From an uncultured Bacteroidales bacterium (GTDB lineage Bacteria > Bacteroidota > Bacteroidia > Bacteroidales > WCHB1-69): a DNA stretch of 50,884 nucleotides. Each line of letters starts with the position of its first letter. Within the stretch, counting starts at the first letter, position 1. Location: NCBI GenBank assembly GCA_900315705.1, contig ONAB01000002.1, positions 1 through 50,884 of the forward strand, in the 5' to 3' direction. A program made the position numbers and the translations under genes. The notes under the pieces are model-generated. The model searched no databases. It was not told the origin of the DNA and saw nothing but the letters and a program-made list of their open reading frames with translations. Positions 27,022 to 35,048 of the stretch are shown here, piece after piece.

Positions 27022-28428
27022 ATGAAAAGAACACTTCTTCTCACTTTAGCCATCAGCTGTTTGTCTTTTGTCTTCGGGCAGAGCATCAGCAAGAACGGCG
27101 GACTCACCGCCGAGCAAATCGCCACCCTGCAGGACTCCTACAAGAGCACCGGCACTGAAAAGGCCCTGCGCAACGCGGTGGTGGCCAACGACATCAACAA
27201 ATTGGCCAAGAACTACGACAACAACACGGCCTTCGATGCCCACTTCTCCAACCAGGTGCCCTCCAAGGCCATCACCGACCAAGCCTCGTCGGGCCGCTGC
27301 TGGATGTTCACCGGTATGAACGTGCTGCGCGCCAAAGCCATCAAAAAGTACGACCTGCCCTCCGACTTCCAGTTTTCCCAATGCTACACCTTCTTCTGGG
27401 ACCAACTGGAGAAGTCGAACCTCTTCCTGCAATCGATCCTTGACAACCGCAACAAGTCGATGGAAGACGAGACCGTGAAGTGGCTGTTCCAAAACCCGTT
27501 GGGCGACGGTGGCCAGTTCACCGGCGTGGCCAACCTCATCAGCAAATACGGCATTATGCCCAAGGAGGCGATGCCGGAGACCTACAGCAGCAACCACACC
27601 TCGCAGATGTCGTCGCTCATCAAGCTCCGCCTGCGCGAAGACGGCCTGATCTTGCGCGAGATGGCCAACAACAAGAGCACTACTGAGAAAATGCTGCAGG
27701 ACAAGAAGATGGAGATGTTAAAAGTCATCTACAAGATGTTAGTGTTCACCTTGGGCGAGCCGCCCGCCGAGTTCACCTGGACACAGCGCAACGCCAAGGG
27801 CGAGATTGTCAGCACCGACAAGTACACCCCCAAGTCCTTCGCCGCCAAATTCGCCAACGAGGATTTCAGCAAGTATTATATGGTAATGAACGATCCCACC
27901 CGCGAGTACTACCGCGTGTATGAAATCCAGTATGACCGGCACGTCTATGACGGCCAGAACTGGCGCTACCTCAACCTGCCGATGAGCGACATCGCCCAGA
28001 TGGCCATCGCCTCCATCAAGGACAGCACCAATATGTACTTCTCCTGCGACGTGGGCAAGTTCCTCGACCGCGAGACCGGCTATATGGACATCAACAACTA
28101 CGACTACGGCTCCCTGTTCGGCACCAAGTTCAATATGGACAAGCGCCAGCGCATCGCTACCTACGCCAGCGGCTCCACCCACGCGATGACTCTCTGCGCC
28201 GTCGATCTCGACAAAGATGGCAGACCCCTCAAATGGATGGTGGAGAACAGCTGGGGCAACAAATACGGCCACAACGGATTCCTCATTATGACCAACGAGT
28301 GGTTCAACGAATATATGTTCCGCTTGGTGGTGGAAGAAAAATACATTCCCGCCGCCACCCTTAAACTTTTCGACCAGACTCCCATCTATCTCCCGCCTTG
28401 GGACCCATTGTTCGCCCCCGAGGAATAA
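27022..28428 (+). CDS. Exported C1B cysteine aminopeptidase (bleomycin hydrolase/PepC family)
   Basis: A 468-residue papain-fold peptidase with a signal peptide (MKRTLLLTLAISCLSFVFG), so it acts in the periplasm or outside, unlike the cytoplasmic PepC of Firmicutes. Catalytic residues are visible: QASSGRCWMFTG (Gln and Cys), the His in GSTHAMTL and the Asn in VENSWGNKYG. Family members trim N-terminal residues from peptides. The next gene, DUF2147, lies 35 bp downstream on the same strand and shares the terminator. Confidence 0.92.
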   Translation: MKRTLLLTLAISCLSFVFGQSISKNGGLTAEQIATLQDSYKSTGTEKALRNAVVANDINKLAKNYDNNTAFDAHFSNQVPSKAITDQASSGRCWMFTGMNVLRAKAIKKYDLPSDFQFSQCYTFFWDQLEKSNLFLQSILDNRNKSMEDETVKWLFQNPLGDGGQFTGVANLISKYGIMPKEAMPETYSSNHTSQMSSLIKLRLREDGLILREMANNKSTTEKMLQDKKMEMLKVIYKMLVFTLGEPPAEFTWTQRNAKGEIVSTDKYTPKSFAAKFANEDFSKYYMVMNDPTREYYRVYEIQYDRHVYDGQNWRYLNLPMSDIAQMAIASIKDSTNMYFSCDVGKFLDRETGYMDINNYDYGSLFGTKFNMDKRQRIATYASGSTHAMTLCAVDLDKDGRPLKWMVENSWGNKYGHNGFLIMTNEWFNEYMFRLVVEEKYIPAATLKLFDQTPIYLPPWDPLFAPEE

Positions 28429-28463
28429 ATCTCAAAAACTGTTTTACCTAAATAACGACCACT

Positions 28464-28883
28464 ATGAAAAAAACGCTGATAACCCTGTTCATTGCCCTGT
28501 TCGGATGCGCATTGTACGCCCAAAATGCGGATGACATCTGCGGAATCTTCCATTCCGTTGACCCTTTCTCCAAAGAGGGCTCGCAATGTGAAATCTACAA
28601 GGCCGCCAACGGCACCTACGAGGCCAAGGTGGTGTGGGTGGAGAACCCCAAAAAGAAAAACCAGCTCGGCCTTGTCTTTATGACAGGTCTGACCTACAAT
28701 GCCAAGGATAAGGAATACCAGAACGGCAAGTTGAAGTATCCCGGCAAGAAGGGCACTTACAAGACCTACATCCGGCTGGTCAATGATGGCAAAACCCTCA
28801 AGATGCGAGGCTATTTAGGCGTTTCACTCTTCGGGATGACCGTTGACTGGACCCGGGAATCCAAACTTCGGCCACAAAAATAA
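28464..28883 (+). CDS. DUF2147 family exported protein
   Basis: A 139-residue protein with signal peptide (MKKTLITLFIALFGCALYAQ). The family pattern is present: ICGIF near the mature N terminus, the YEAKVVWVENP and KYPGKKGTYK segments, and a C-terminal LKMRGYLGVSLFG then WTRE, all typical of DUF2147. A lipocalin-like beta-barrel is known for the family, function unknown. Last gene before a bidirectional terminator. Confidence 0.9.
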   Translation: MKKTLITLFIALFGCALYAQNADDICGIFHSVDPFSKEGSQCEIYKAANGTYEAKVVWVENPKKKNQLGLVFMTGLTYNAKDKEYQNGKLKYPGKKGTYKTYIRLVNDGKTLKMRGYLGVSLFGMTVDWTRESKLRPQK

Positions 28884-28888
28884 GACAC

Positions 28889-28920
28889 AAAAGGGGTGCC
28901 CAAACGGACACCCCTTTTTT
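28889..28920. terminator. Bidirectional intrinsic terminator
   Basis: Stem AAAAGGGGTG / CACCCCTTTT with T-run on the plus side and A-run before, placed between the convergent DUF2147 and LuxR-type genes. Confidence 0.9.
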
Positions 28921-28939
28921 TATGTCTTAAAAGTCATTT

Positions 28940-29536
28940 CTAAATAATATCCTTCTGTTCCAACAGATTGTTAAGAATCGCATACACGGTGAGGGCGGAT
29001 ACGGACTTGATGCCCGTTTTGCGCACAATATTCTTGCGATGGGTAATGACCGTATATGTGGAAATATTCAAGCTATCCGCTATCTCATTGTTTTTCATAC
29101 CTTTGGCCAAACAAATCAGCACATCTTTCTCGCGATCGGAGAGCACCGAAGAATCCATATCGGAATCCTCCGCATTGAGTTGGGCCACCACCTGGTTCAG
29201 GGTGGACTTGATGCGCTGCAGGTCGTCGGTGATTTCAACGACCCCTTGGAACTGGCGGAGCATCTGGTTGTCGAAAAAAGAGGAGACCAGCGCCACCACC
29301 CGCAAATCGGGAAGGTCCTCAAAAAGGGAGCGCACCATACGCCTTTTAGAATAATCAATCATAGACGGGTTGATGATGAGCACGTCAGGACGGAAGATGC
29401 GCAGGCGTGTCATCACGGTGTGCATATCGTCCGACTGGAGCACCACCTCGTACTCGGGCAGGTCCCGCAACAAAGCCGACAACCCGCTCAAAACGATGAC
29501 CGAAGGGTCTGCTATGGCAATTTTACAGGTTTTCAT
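28940..29536 (-). CDS. LuxR/NarL-type response regulator with degenerate phospho-acceptor
   Basis: A 198-residue regulator. The N-terminal half is receiver-like (KIAIADPSVIVLSGLSALL), but the site that should hold the phosphorylated Asp (as in DVVLMDxxM) reads DVLIINPSM, with Asn in place of Asp. The C-terminal HTH shows VLSDREKDVLICLAKG, the LuxR signature, and STYTVITHRKNIVRK. It overlaps the upstream hemerythrin gene by 14 bp and no histidine kinase is near, so control may be through the partner protein or a ligand instead of phosphotransfer. Target genes unknown. Confidence 0.9.
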   Translation of the reverse strand: MKTCKIAIADPSVIVLSGLSALLRDLPEYEVVLQSDDMHTVMTRLRIFRPDVLIINPSMIDYSKRRMVRSLFEDLPDLRVVALVSSFFDNQMLRQFQGVVEITDDLQRIKSTLNQVVAQLNAEDSDMDSSVLSDREKDVLICLAKGMKNNEIADSLNISTYTVITHRKNIVRKTGIKSVSALTVYAILNNLLEQKDII

Positions 29537-30233
29537 CTTCGTGCAGAATCTTGATGTACGGGAACAATATTTTCTCCTCTATGAGGGCGTGCTTCTCAAT
29601 ATCCTCCGACAGCGCACAGATATCCTCCAGCATATCAATGCGCTCGCGCTGGGCCACATCGGCAGGTATGTACTTGATCAACAGATTGGTAAAATCGCGC
29701 AACTTGTCCTCGATATTGGTGTGCTGCTTGTCGAACGCCCCCTTCTTGGGCGCATTCTTCTTGGTGGATGAGCGGTGCACCAAAGCCTGTATAAAGGGGA
29801 AAACAACCTCTTCCTCATATTTGAAATGATCCACCACCTCTTTCTTATAATCATAGAAAAAGTTGGTAATCAACTTCTTGTACTTCTCATTCCAATCATT
29901 GACAACCTCGGCGAGATGCTGCTCGATATGGGGGAACTTATAATCGAGATAGTCCTTGTGCGAATCAATCAAGTAGCGGACAAAATCCCCGATGGGGCAC
30001 TGTTGCAACTCATCATCCGTCGGGAGATACTCGTCCATCGTATAGACATTGCCGACGATCAAGAACATCGGGAGGGAGACGCCGTTGTCGGCACAGACCT
30101 GTGCCACGGTCTTCTCGCCGAAGCCGAGGGCTATGCCCAGACGGGGGAATATGGAGATAAGCTTGCTGTGCTCAGTGAGCACGTCCGCCATTTTCCGATG
30201 AGCTGTAATGATTTGATAAGAAGTATTCTTCAT
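29523..30233 (-). CDS. Hemerythrin/RIC-like (YtfE/ScdA-type) protein
   Basis: A 236-residue protein. The first 60 residues resemble the DUF542/ScdA N-terminal domain (ADVLTEHSKLISIFPRLGIALGFG, with a Cys near AQVCADNG). The rest is a hemerythrin-like helical bundle with iron-ligand candidates: LIDSHKDYLDYKFPHIEQHL, DHFKYEEEVVFPFI, KQHTNIEDKL and EKHALIEEKILFPYI. Such proteins repair Fe-S clusters damaged by nitric oxide or oxygen, or sense those molecules; here the overlap with a LuxR-type gene suggests a coupled sensor and regulator, which is inference. The gene starts 15 bp after the T9SS transglutaminase gene. Confidence 0.88.
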   Translation of the reverse strand: MKNTSYQIITAHRKMADVLTEHSKLISIFPRLGIALGFGEKTVAQVCADNGVSLPMFLIVGNVYTMDEYLPTDDELQQCPIGDFVRYLIDSHKDYLDYKFPHIEQHLAEVVNDWNEKYKKLITNFFYDYKKEVVDHFKYEEEVVFPFIQALVHRSSTKKNAPKKGAFDKQHTNIEDKLRDFTNLLIKYIPADVAQRERIDMLEDICALSEDIEKHALIEEKILFPYIKILHEDENL

Positions 30234-30248
30234 TGTGAAAAAGAGATG

Positions 30249-32633
30249 TTATTGTTTGATGAATTTCACGACGTTGTTGTCGCATTTCACGAAATAGACG
30301 CCCGGGCGCAGGGTTGTCACGTCCACGCTGGAGATGGCGTTATCGACCGTGGTGGTGAGCACCACTTTGCCGGAGAGATCGAAGAACTGCACATCAAGGG
30401 CCTTGGTCGGGTCGGCAGTGAATGCCAGCTGCACTCTCTCGGTGGCCGGATTCGGATAGAGCTGGAAGGAAAGGCCTTCGTAGGTGCTGACACCGTTGAA
30501 GTCGGCGCCGTCCACCATTTCAGCATCGTACTCCACCTCCACATAGTTGACATAGTTGTTGCTGTTGGAGACCACCACGTAGGTCTTACCCGTCTGGTGC
30601 ACCGGAATGGAAAAGGCGCCCTCGGCGAGTCCATTAAATTCATATTCGGCATCGGCCACGAGGGTGCCGTTGCGGAAGTTGGCAATGTTGGCCTCGTCCA
30701 CCACGTACGCGGTCAGTCCGGCCAGCGTGCCGGTATGCTCATAGAACGAGGAGTTCTGACCATCAACGGGATTGTTGCCGGTCGTGATGTTGTAGGCCGA
30801 AAGCGTCACCTTGACACTCTTGTTGGCGGGGAACTCCGTCTGGGCAGAGGTAATGTGGTTACGTTCCGAAGTGGCCGCAGAGGGGAACGAGTAGTTCACA
30901 TTATAGGTATGGCCGGCCGTGGTCTTGTTGGTAATGACATTGTACACCTGTCCGGAAGTGGTCGGGAAGGAGCCGAAGTCGGGATGGGAGATCTTCATAT
31001 AGTACTTGTTGCCCGTGCCGAGTTTGACAGAAATCTTGCCTTGCGCATCGGTCCAGAGGTAACCGGCGGATAGGATGGAGGGGTTGGAAGTACTGTACTG
31101 GTAGTTAGTGGAATAGAGGTTGACCTTGGCGCCGTCCACGGGCTTGCCCTCCTGGTCCTTGACGGTAAGGTTGAGCGTGCAGGCCTCATTCTCAGAATAT
31201 TTTTCGGAGAGGTTCTGCAGGGTGCCGTCGGGCACATAGCCCTGCACAAGGGAGCTGTTCCAGCCGTAGTTGCCGGTGGCCTGCATATTGGTCATACCCC
31301 AGTAGTAGGGTCTGCTGGCGGAGAGGCCGCCGCGGAAGAACTCGAAGTGGTGCCATTCCATATCGTCGCAGCCGTCGTGTATGACGGTCCAGACGTGGTC
31401 ATCGCAGAAGTCGCCCACGTGCATACAGGGGATGAGGGCGGTGCGGGCTGCAGCGGTCACCAAGAGCGCGTCTTCGTGGCAGTTACCCACGTGCTTCCAG
31501 GCGATGTGGTTGGGCTGCGAGGGACGATAGTCGGAGGCGGAGGTCACATCCTGCGGCACTGCGCGCGAGCACCAGTTGCCCAGCACATCCAAAGCGCTTT
31601 GTGTGGACGAGAAGTTGCGGTTGAAGAAGTAGATGGTGGGATTCTCGTTCCAGAGGTACTCGGGCATTTGCATAATCTCGCCGAGGGCGGGAATAGTGTC
31701 GATGCACACCGTGTCGCGAGCGCCGGAAGAGTTGATGGCCACATAGCCGCACATATTCACGTTCTTGTAGCTGCGGTCGGCATTGTCGGAGGGGTTGACC
31801 GCCTGGGAGTAGTCGTTCCAGAGGTAGTCGCGCCAGAAGTAGCCCCACGTGCGCTGCGAGGAGATGGAGGTGAGGTTGTCGGTCACATAGACGCCCTCCT
31901 GCTCCAACTTGGGCATCACGATGAACTGGTAGTAGTAGTACTTGTCAATGGGGCGCCAGATATAGTTGGAGCCCTGCTTGATGCGGTACTCGGTGGTGGT
32001 GTACCAGTCGCCGGAGGTGGTGTCGCCTGATTCCACCAAACGCACATAATGCAGAAAACCGGCGTGTTGATAGATAAGCTCGGCATTATGCACGAGATGC
32101 TCCCAGTCGTTGGCGAAGCGGGAGGCGTTGAGCACCTCTGCCGGCAGGTAGGTCAGCACAAAGGCCACCTCGTCAAGATACTGCTTGGGGGTGGAGTTGA
32201 TCAGATTGACCATCTTGGTGCGGACAGTGGTGTTGCTGATCTCGTGGAACTTGAAGCGCAGGTCGTAGCGCATCCAGACGGGCACGCGGGCGATGGCGCT
32301 CTCAATGGCAGACGATAGCGTCTCGAAATGGGAGCTGTCCTCCGTCAGCACGTTGTTCTCCACACTGAAAATAAGGGACTCACCGGGGCGCAGAATGCGC
32401 TTGCGGGCACTTCTGTCCCTCGTAAAATCATTGTTTTGCTGCAAAAAGGACTCCGTTTCGGGAGCGTACGGGATATCCACTGTAGTCTGGGCTGGAACCC
32501 TCAGCATTGAGGTACCCGGCACGGCGTCGATAGTCTCATAAGCACTTTTCTCAATACGGACATTGTCATTCTGCGCATTGGCAGCGAGGGAAACCACCCC
32601 CATAAAGCACAAAAACAGGAAGAATTTTTTCAT
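30249..32633 (-). CDS. Secreted transglutaminase-like protein with T9SS sorting domain
   Basis: A 794-residue protein with signal peptide (MKKFFLFLCFMGVVSLAANA). The middle part, around 375-440, has the transglutaminase-core pattern: VGNCHEDALLVTAAAR (Cys) and FCDDHVWTVI (His), with an acidic partner following. A carboxypeptidase-regulatory-like Ig region follows (LTVKDQEGKPVDGAKVNLYS). The last 70 residues are a type A T9SS C-terminal domain (LYPNPATERVQL ... LRPGVYFVKC). So it is exported across the outer membrane and anchored or released. Substrate unknown; bacterial members can be proteases or cross-linkers. Divergent from dsbD. Confidence 0.88.
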   Translation of the reverse strand: MKKFFLFLCFMGVVSLAANAQNDNVRIEKSAYETIDAVPGTSMLRVPAQTTVDIPYAPETESFLQQNNDFTRDRSARKRILRPGESLIFSVENNVLTEDSSHFETLSSAIESAIARVPVWMRYDLRFKFHEISNTTVRTKMVNLINSTPKQYLDEVAFVLTYLPAEVLNASRFANDWEHLVHNAELIYQHAGFLHYVRLVESGDTTSGDWYTTTEYRIKQGSNYIWRPIDKYYYYQFIVMPKLEQEGVYVTDNLTSISSQRTWGYFWRDYLWNDYSQAVNPSDNADRSYKNVNMCGYVAINSSGARDTVCIDTIPALGEIMQMPEYLWNENPTIYFFNRNFSSTQSALDVLGNWCSRAVPQDVTSASDYRPSQPNHIAWKHVGNCHEDALLVTAAARTALIPCMHVGDFCDDHVWTVIHDGCDDMEWHHFEFFRGGLSASRPYYWGMTNMQATGNYGWNSSLVQGYVPDGTLQNLSEKYSENEACTLNLTVKDQEGKPVDGAKVNLYSTNYQYSTSNPSILSAGYLWTDAQGKISVKLGTGNKYYMKISHPDFGSFPTTSGQVYNVITNKTTAGHTYNVNYSFPSAATSERNHITSAQTEFPANKSVKVTLSAYNITTGNNPVDGQNSSFYEHTGTLAGLTAYVVDEANIANFRNGTLVADAEYEFNGLAEGAFSIPVHQTGKTYVVVSNSNNYVNYVEVEYDAEMVDGADFNGVSTYEGLSFQLYPNPATERVQLAFTADPTKALDVQFFDLSGKVVLTTTVDNAISSVDVTTLRPGVYFVKCDNNVVKFIKQ

Positions 32634-32704
32634 AGTTATGTTTTTTATTTAATGTTACTAACTTTCAGAGCAATCGGCTTGGTCAGCTGTTTAAATTCGG
32701 GTTG

Positions 32705-32712
32705 CAAAAATA
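32705..32712 (-). promoter_or_regulatory. -7 box for the transglutaminase-like gene
   Basis: Minus strand TATTTTTG followed by CAACC, 72 bp upstream of the ATG at 32633. Confidence 0.65.
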
Positions 32713-32780
32713 TAAAAAAATGGACAAAAAACATTCCAAATCCAACTGCAAAAAAGCAAGGAGGCAATTATAATTTTTAC

Positions 32781-32788
32781 TATTTTTG
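32781..32788 (+). promoter_or_regulatory. -7 box for dsbD
   Basis: TATTTTTG followed by CGCC, 48 bp upstream of the dsbD ATG. Confidence 0.72.
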
Positions 32789-32835
32789 CGCCTTATATTT
32801 AAATTGGAAATTAATTAAAATAGATAAAGTAGAAT

Positions 32836-34863
32836 ATGAAAAACACCATTTCCCGTTTATTCCTATTTGTCGCCCTGATGATGGGCATCGTTACCTTGTT
32901 TGCACAGGAATCTCCCGTAAAATGGAGTTTCAAGAGCGTCAAAGTCAACGATTCCGTTGCGGAATTGCAACTGCACGCCACCATCCAGCCCCAGTGGCAC
33001 CTCTATGCCCAGTCGCACAACAACGGGGTCGAAAACCCCATTGTGTTCACATTCAACCCTGACAGCAAGTACAAACGGCTCGGCAAGGTGCAAGAGCCCA
33101 AACCCACGGAAGAGAATGATGAAATCTTCGGTCTCTCCAAGTTTTTTACCAAAGAGGTGACCTTTAAGCAACGGGTGCAGATTTTAGACAACGAGCCCTT
33201 TACCATCAAGGGCAAGCTGGACGGGCAGGCCTGTATTGAGGGACGCTGCACGCAGGTGGAGCAGAAGTTCTCGTTCGACATCAAGGGATTCGACAATGTC
33301 AAGGCAACTGCCGAGCCGGAGGTTGCCGAGGAGCCCGCACCTGACAGCGCCGCCACCGCCACTATCGCACCGGCGACTGAGAATCCGGAGCCTTCCACGG
33401 CTGAGCCCGAGAAAGAGGAGTCTCTGTGGCGTTACTTCCTGTTCGCTATCGGCGGCGGTCTGGTCGGCCTGCTGATGCCCTGCGTCTTCCCGATGATCCC
33501 GATGACCGTCTCCTTCTTCTCCAAAGAGGGCCACAAGGGCAAACGCGACGCCCTGCTCTATGGCTTGTTCATTGTCCTGATTTTCCTCACCATCGGTCTG
33601 GTGCTGTCGGCCATCTTCGGCGCCGACCTCGGCAACATAATGAGCACACACTGGATTCCCAACCTGCTCTTTGCCGTTATCTTCCTCATCTTTGCCTTCT
33701 CCTTGCTGGGTTATTTTGAGATTACCCTACCCTCTTCTTGGGTCAATGGCTCTGCCAAGCGTCAGCGTCAGGGAGGCATTGCGGGCATCTTCTTTATGGC
33801 CCTGACCTTGGTGCTGGTTTCCTTCTCCTGCACATTGCCCATCGCGGGTGCGGTGGCGCTCAACGCCGCCGGCGGCAAGTTCCTCAAGCCCATCATCGGG
33901 ATGCTCGGCTTCTCGTTGGGCATCGCCGTGCCCTTCACCCTCTTCGCCCTCTTCCCCAACCTGCTGAAGAAAATGCCCAAGTCGGGTGGCTGGATGAACA
34001 CGCTGAAAGTCATCCTCGCCTTCGTGGAGCTGGCCTTCGCGCTGAAGTTCATCAACGTGCCTGACCAGACCTACCACTGGGGCATCCTCGACCGCGAGGT
34101 GTATCTGGCTTTCTGGATTGTCATCTTCGGCCTGCTGGGCCTCTACCTCTTAGGCAAAATCCGCTTCCCGCTTGATGACGAATACCCGGTGCAGAAAAGC
34201 TGGTTCCGCTTCACGTTGGCATTGTTCGTCTTCGCCTTCGTGGTCTATATGATTCCCGGTATGTTCGGTGCCCCGCTGAAGGCCATCTCCGGCTGGCTGC
34301 CGCCGATGACCACCCAGGATTTCGACATCTCCAACATCGTCCGCACCGAAAGCGGCAACGGCGGCGCGACCGCCAGCACCTACCAATGGACTGAGGAGCC
34401 GATGTATGCCGACAAGCTGAAAATTCCTTTCGGCATCAAGGGGTATTTCGACTACGACCAGGCCTTGCGCGTGGCCAAAAAAGAGGGCAAGCCCGTGTTC
34501 TTGGATTTCACCGGCCACGGCTGCACCAACTGCCGTAACGTGGAGAACGCTGTCTGGATCGACCCCGAGGTGCGGCGCATCTTCGCCGAGGAACTCATCG
34601 TCTGCACAATGTATGCCGACGACAAGGTTATCCCGCTGCCTGACAGCGAGAAGGGCAAGCTCAAGGATGCCGACGGCGACCCCATCACAATGCTGGGCGC
34701 CAAGAACCGCTATATCGAGCAAACCTTCTATCACGAGAACTCCCAGCCTTGCTACTTTGTCGTAGACCCCGACGGCAAGGTGCTCTCCGGCCCCACCTAC
34801 TACGAACGCGACAAGGACAAATATATCCAGTTCCTGCGGGAAGGGATTGATAAGTTCAATTAA
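32836..34863 (+). CDS. dsbD: Thiol:disulfide interchange protein DsbD
   Basis: A 675-residue inner-membrane protein that passes electrons from thioredoxin to periplasmic thiols. After a signal peptide comes the DsbD N-terminal domain (to about 150) with cysteines in GQACIEGRC, then an acidic Pro/Ala-rich linker, eight membrane helices with the redox cysteines in LLMPCVFPMIP and SFSCTLPIAG, and a C-terminal thioredoxin domain with GHGCTNCRNVE. The domain order is complete. The stop codon lies in the first unit of heptamer array 2. Met codons after Asn-Ile are written ATA-ATG (33637-33642). Confidence 0.95.
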   Translation: MKNTISRLFLFVALMMGIVTLFAQESPVKWSFKSVKVNDSVAELQLHATIQPQWHLYAQSHNNGVENPIVFTFNPDSKYKRLGKVQEPKPTEENDEIFGLSKFFTKEVTFKQRVQILDNEPFTIKGKLDGQACIEGRCTQVEQKFSFDIKGFDNVKATAEPEVAEEPAPDSAATATIAPATENPEPSTAEPEKEESLWRYFLFAIGGGLVGLLMPCVFPMIPMTVSFFSKEGHKGKRDALLYGLFIVLIFLTIGLVLSAIFGADLGNIMSTHWIPNLLFAVIFLIFAFSLLGYFEITLPSSWVNGSAKRQRQGGIAGIFFMALTLVLVSFSCTLPIAGAVALNAAGGKFLKPIIGMLGFSLGIAVPFTLFALFPNLLKKMPKSGGWMNTLKVILAFVELAFALKFINVPDQTYHWGILDREVYLAFWIVIFGLLGLYLLGKIRFPLDDEYPVQKSWFRFTLALFVFAFVVYMIPGMFGAPLKAISGWLPPMTTQDFDISNIVRTESGNGGATASTYQWTEEPMYADKLKIPFGIKGYFDYDQALRVAKKEGKPVFLDFTGHGCTNCRNVENAVWIDPEVRRIFAEELIVCTMYADDKVIPLPDSEKGKLKDADGDPITMLGAKNRYIEQTFYHENSQPCYFVVDPDGKVLSGPTYYERDKDKYIQFLREGIDKFN

Positions 34864-34891
34864 GACTTAAGACTTTAGACTTGAGACTTGA
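34857..34891 (+). repeat. Heptamer array 2 at the dsbD stop codon
   Basis: Five 7-bp units: CAATTAA, GACTTAA, GACTTTA, GACTTGA, GACTTGA. The first carries the dsbD stop codon. On the transcribed strand every unit contains or completes a stop triplet. Confidence 0.85.
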
Positions 34892-34941
34892 GTATGTAGG
34901 CTTTCCTCGAGCAATCCCGAAGGGACAAAATCCCAGTAACC

Positions 34942-34966
34942 CCGCACAAGCGCAAGCGCAGTGTGG
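34942..34966. repeat. Imperfect palindrome between two heptamer arrays (REP-like?)
   Basis: CCGCACAAGCGC, a two-base centre, then GCGCAGTGTGG, forming an imperfect GC-rich hairpin in a 114-bp spacer. It could be a REP-like element or terminator without a T-run; only one copy seen here. Confidence 0.4.
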
Positions 34967-35005
34967 TGCCGTAATGAGGAGATGGTGCCGTGAGGAGGAG
35001 CCCCC

Positions 35006-35047
35006 GCAAATCGTAAATCGCAAATCGCAAACCGTAAATCGCAAATC
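35006..35047 (+). repeat. Heptamer array 4 abutting the lnt start codon
   Basis: Six 7-bp units (GCAAATC or GTAAATC, equal to ATCGYAA in another phase) without slippage, ending one base before the lnt ATG. Confidence 0.9.
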
Positions 35048-35048
35048 T

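Noticed and set aside
34881..35048. In-frame extension of lnt upstream of 35049
   Set aside because: It would be coded by heptamer repeats and spacer, and the membrane start of Lnt begins at the later ATG.
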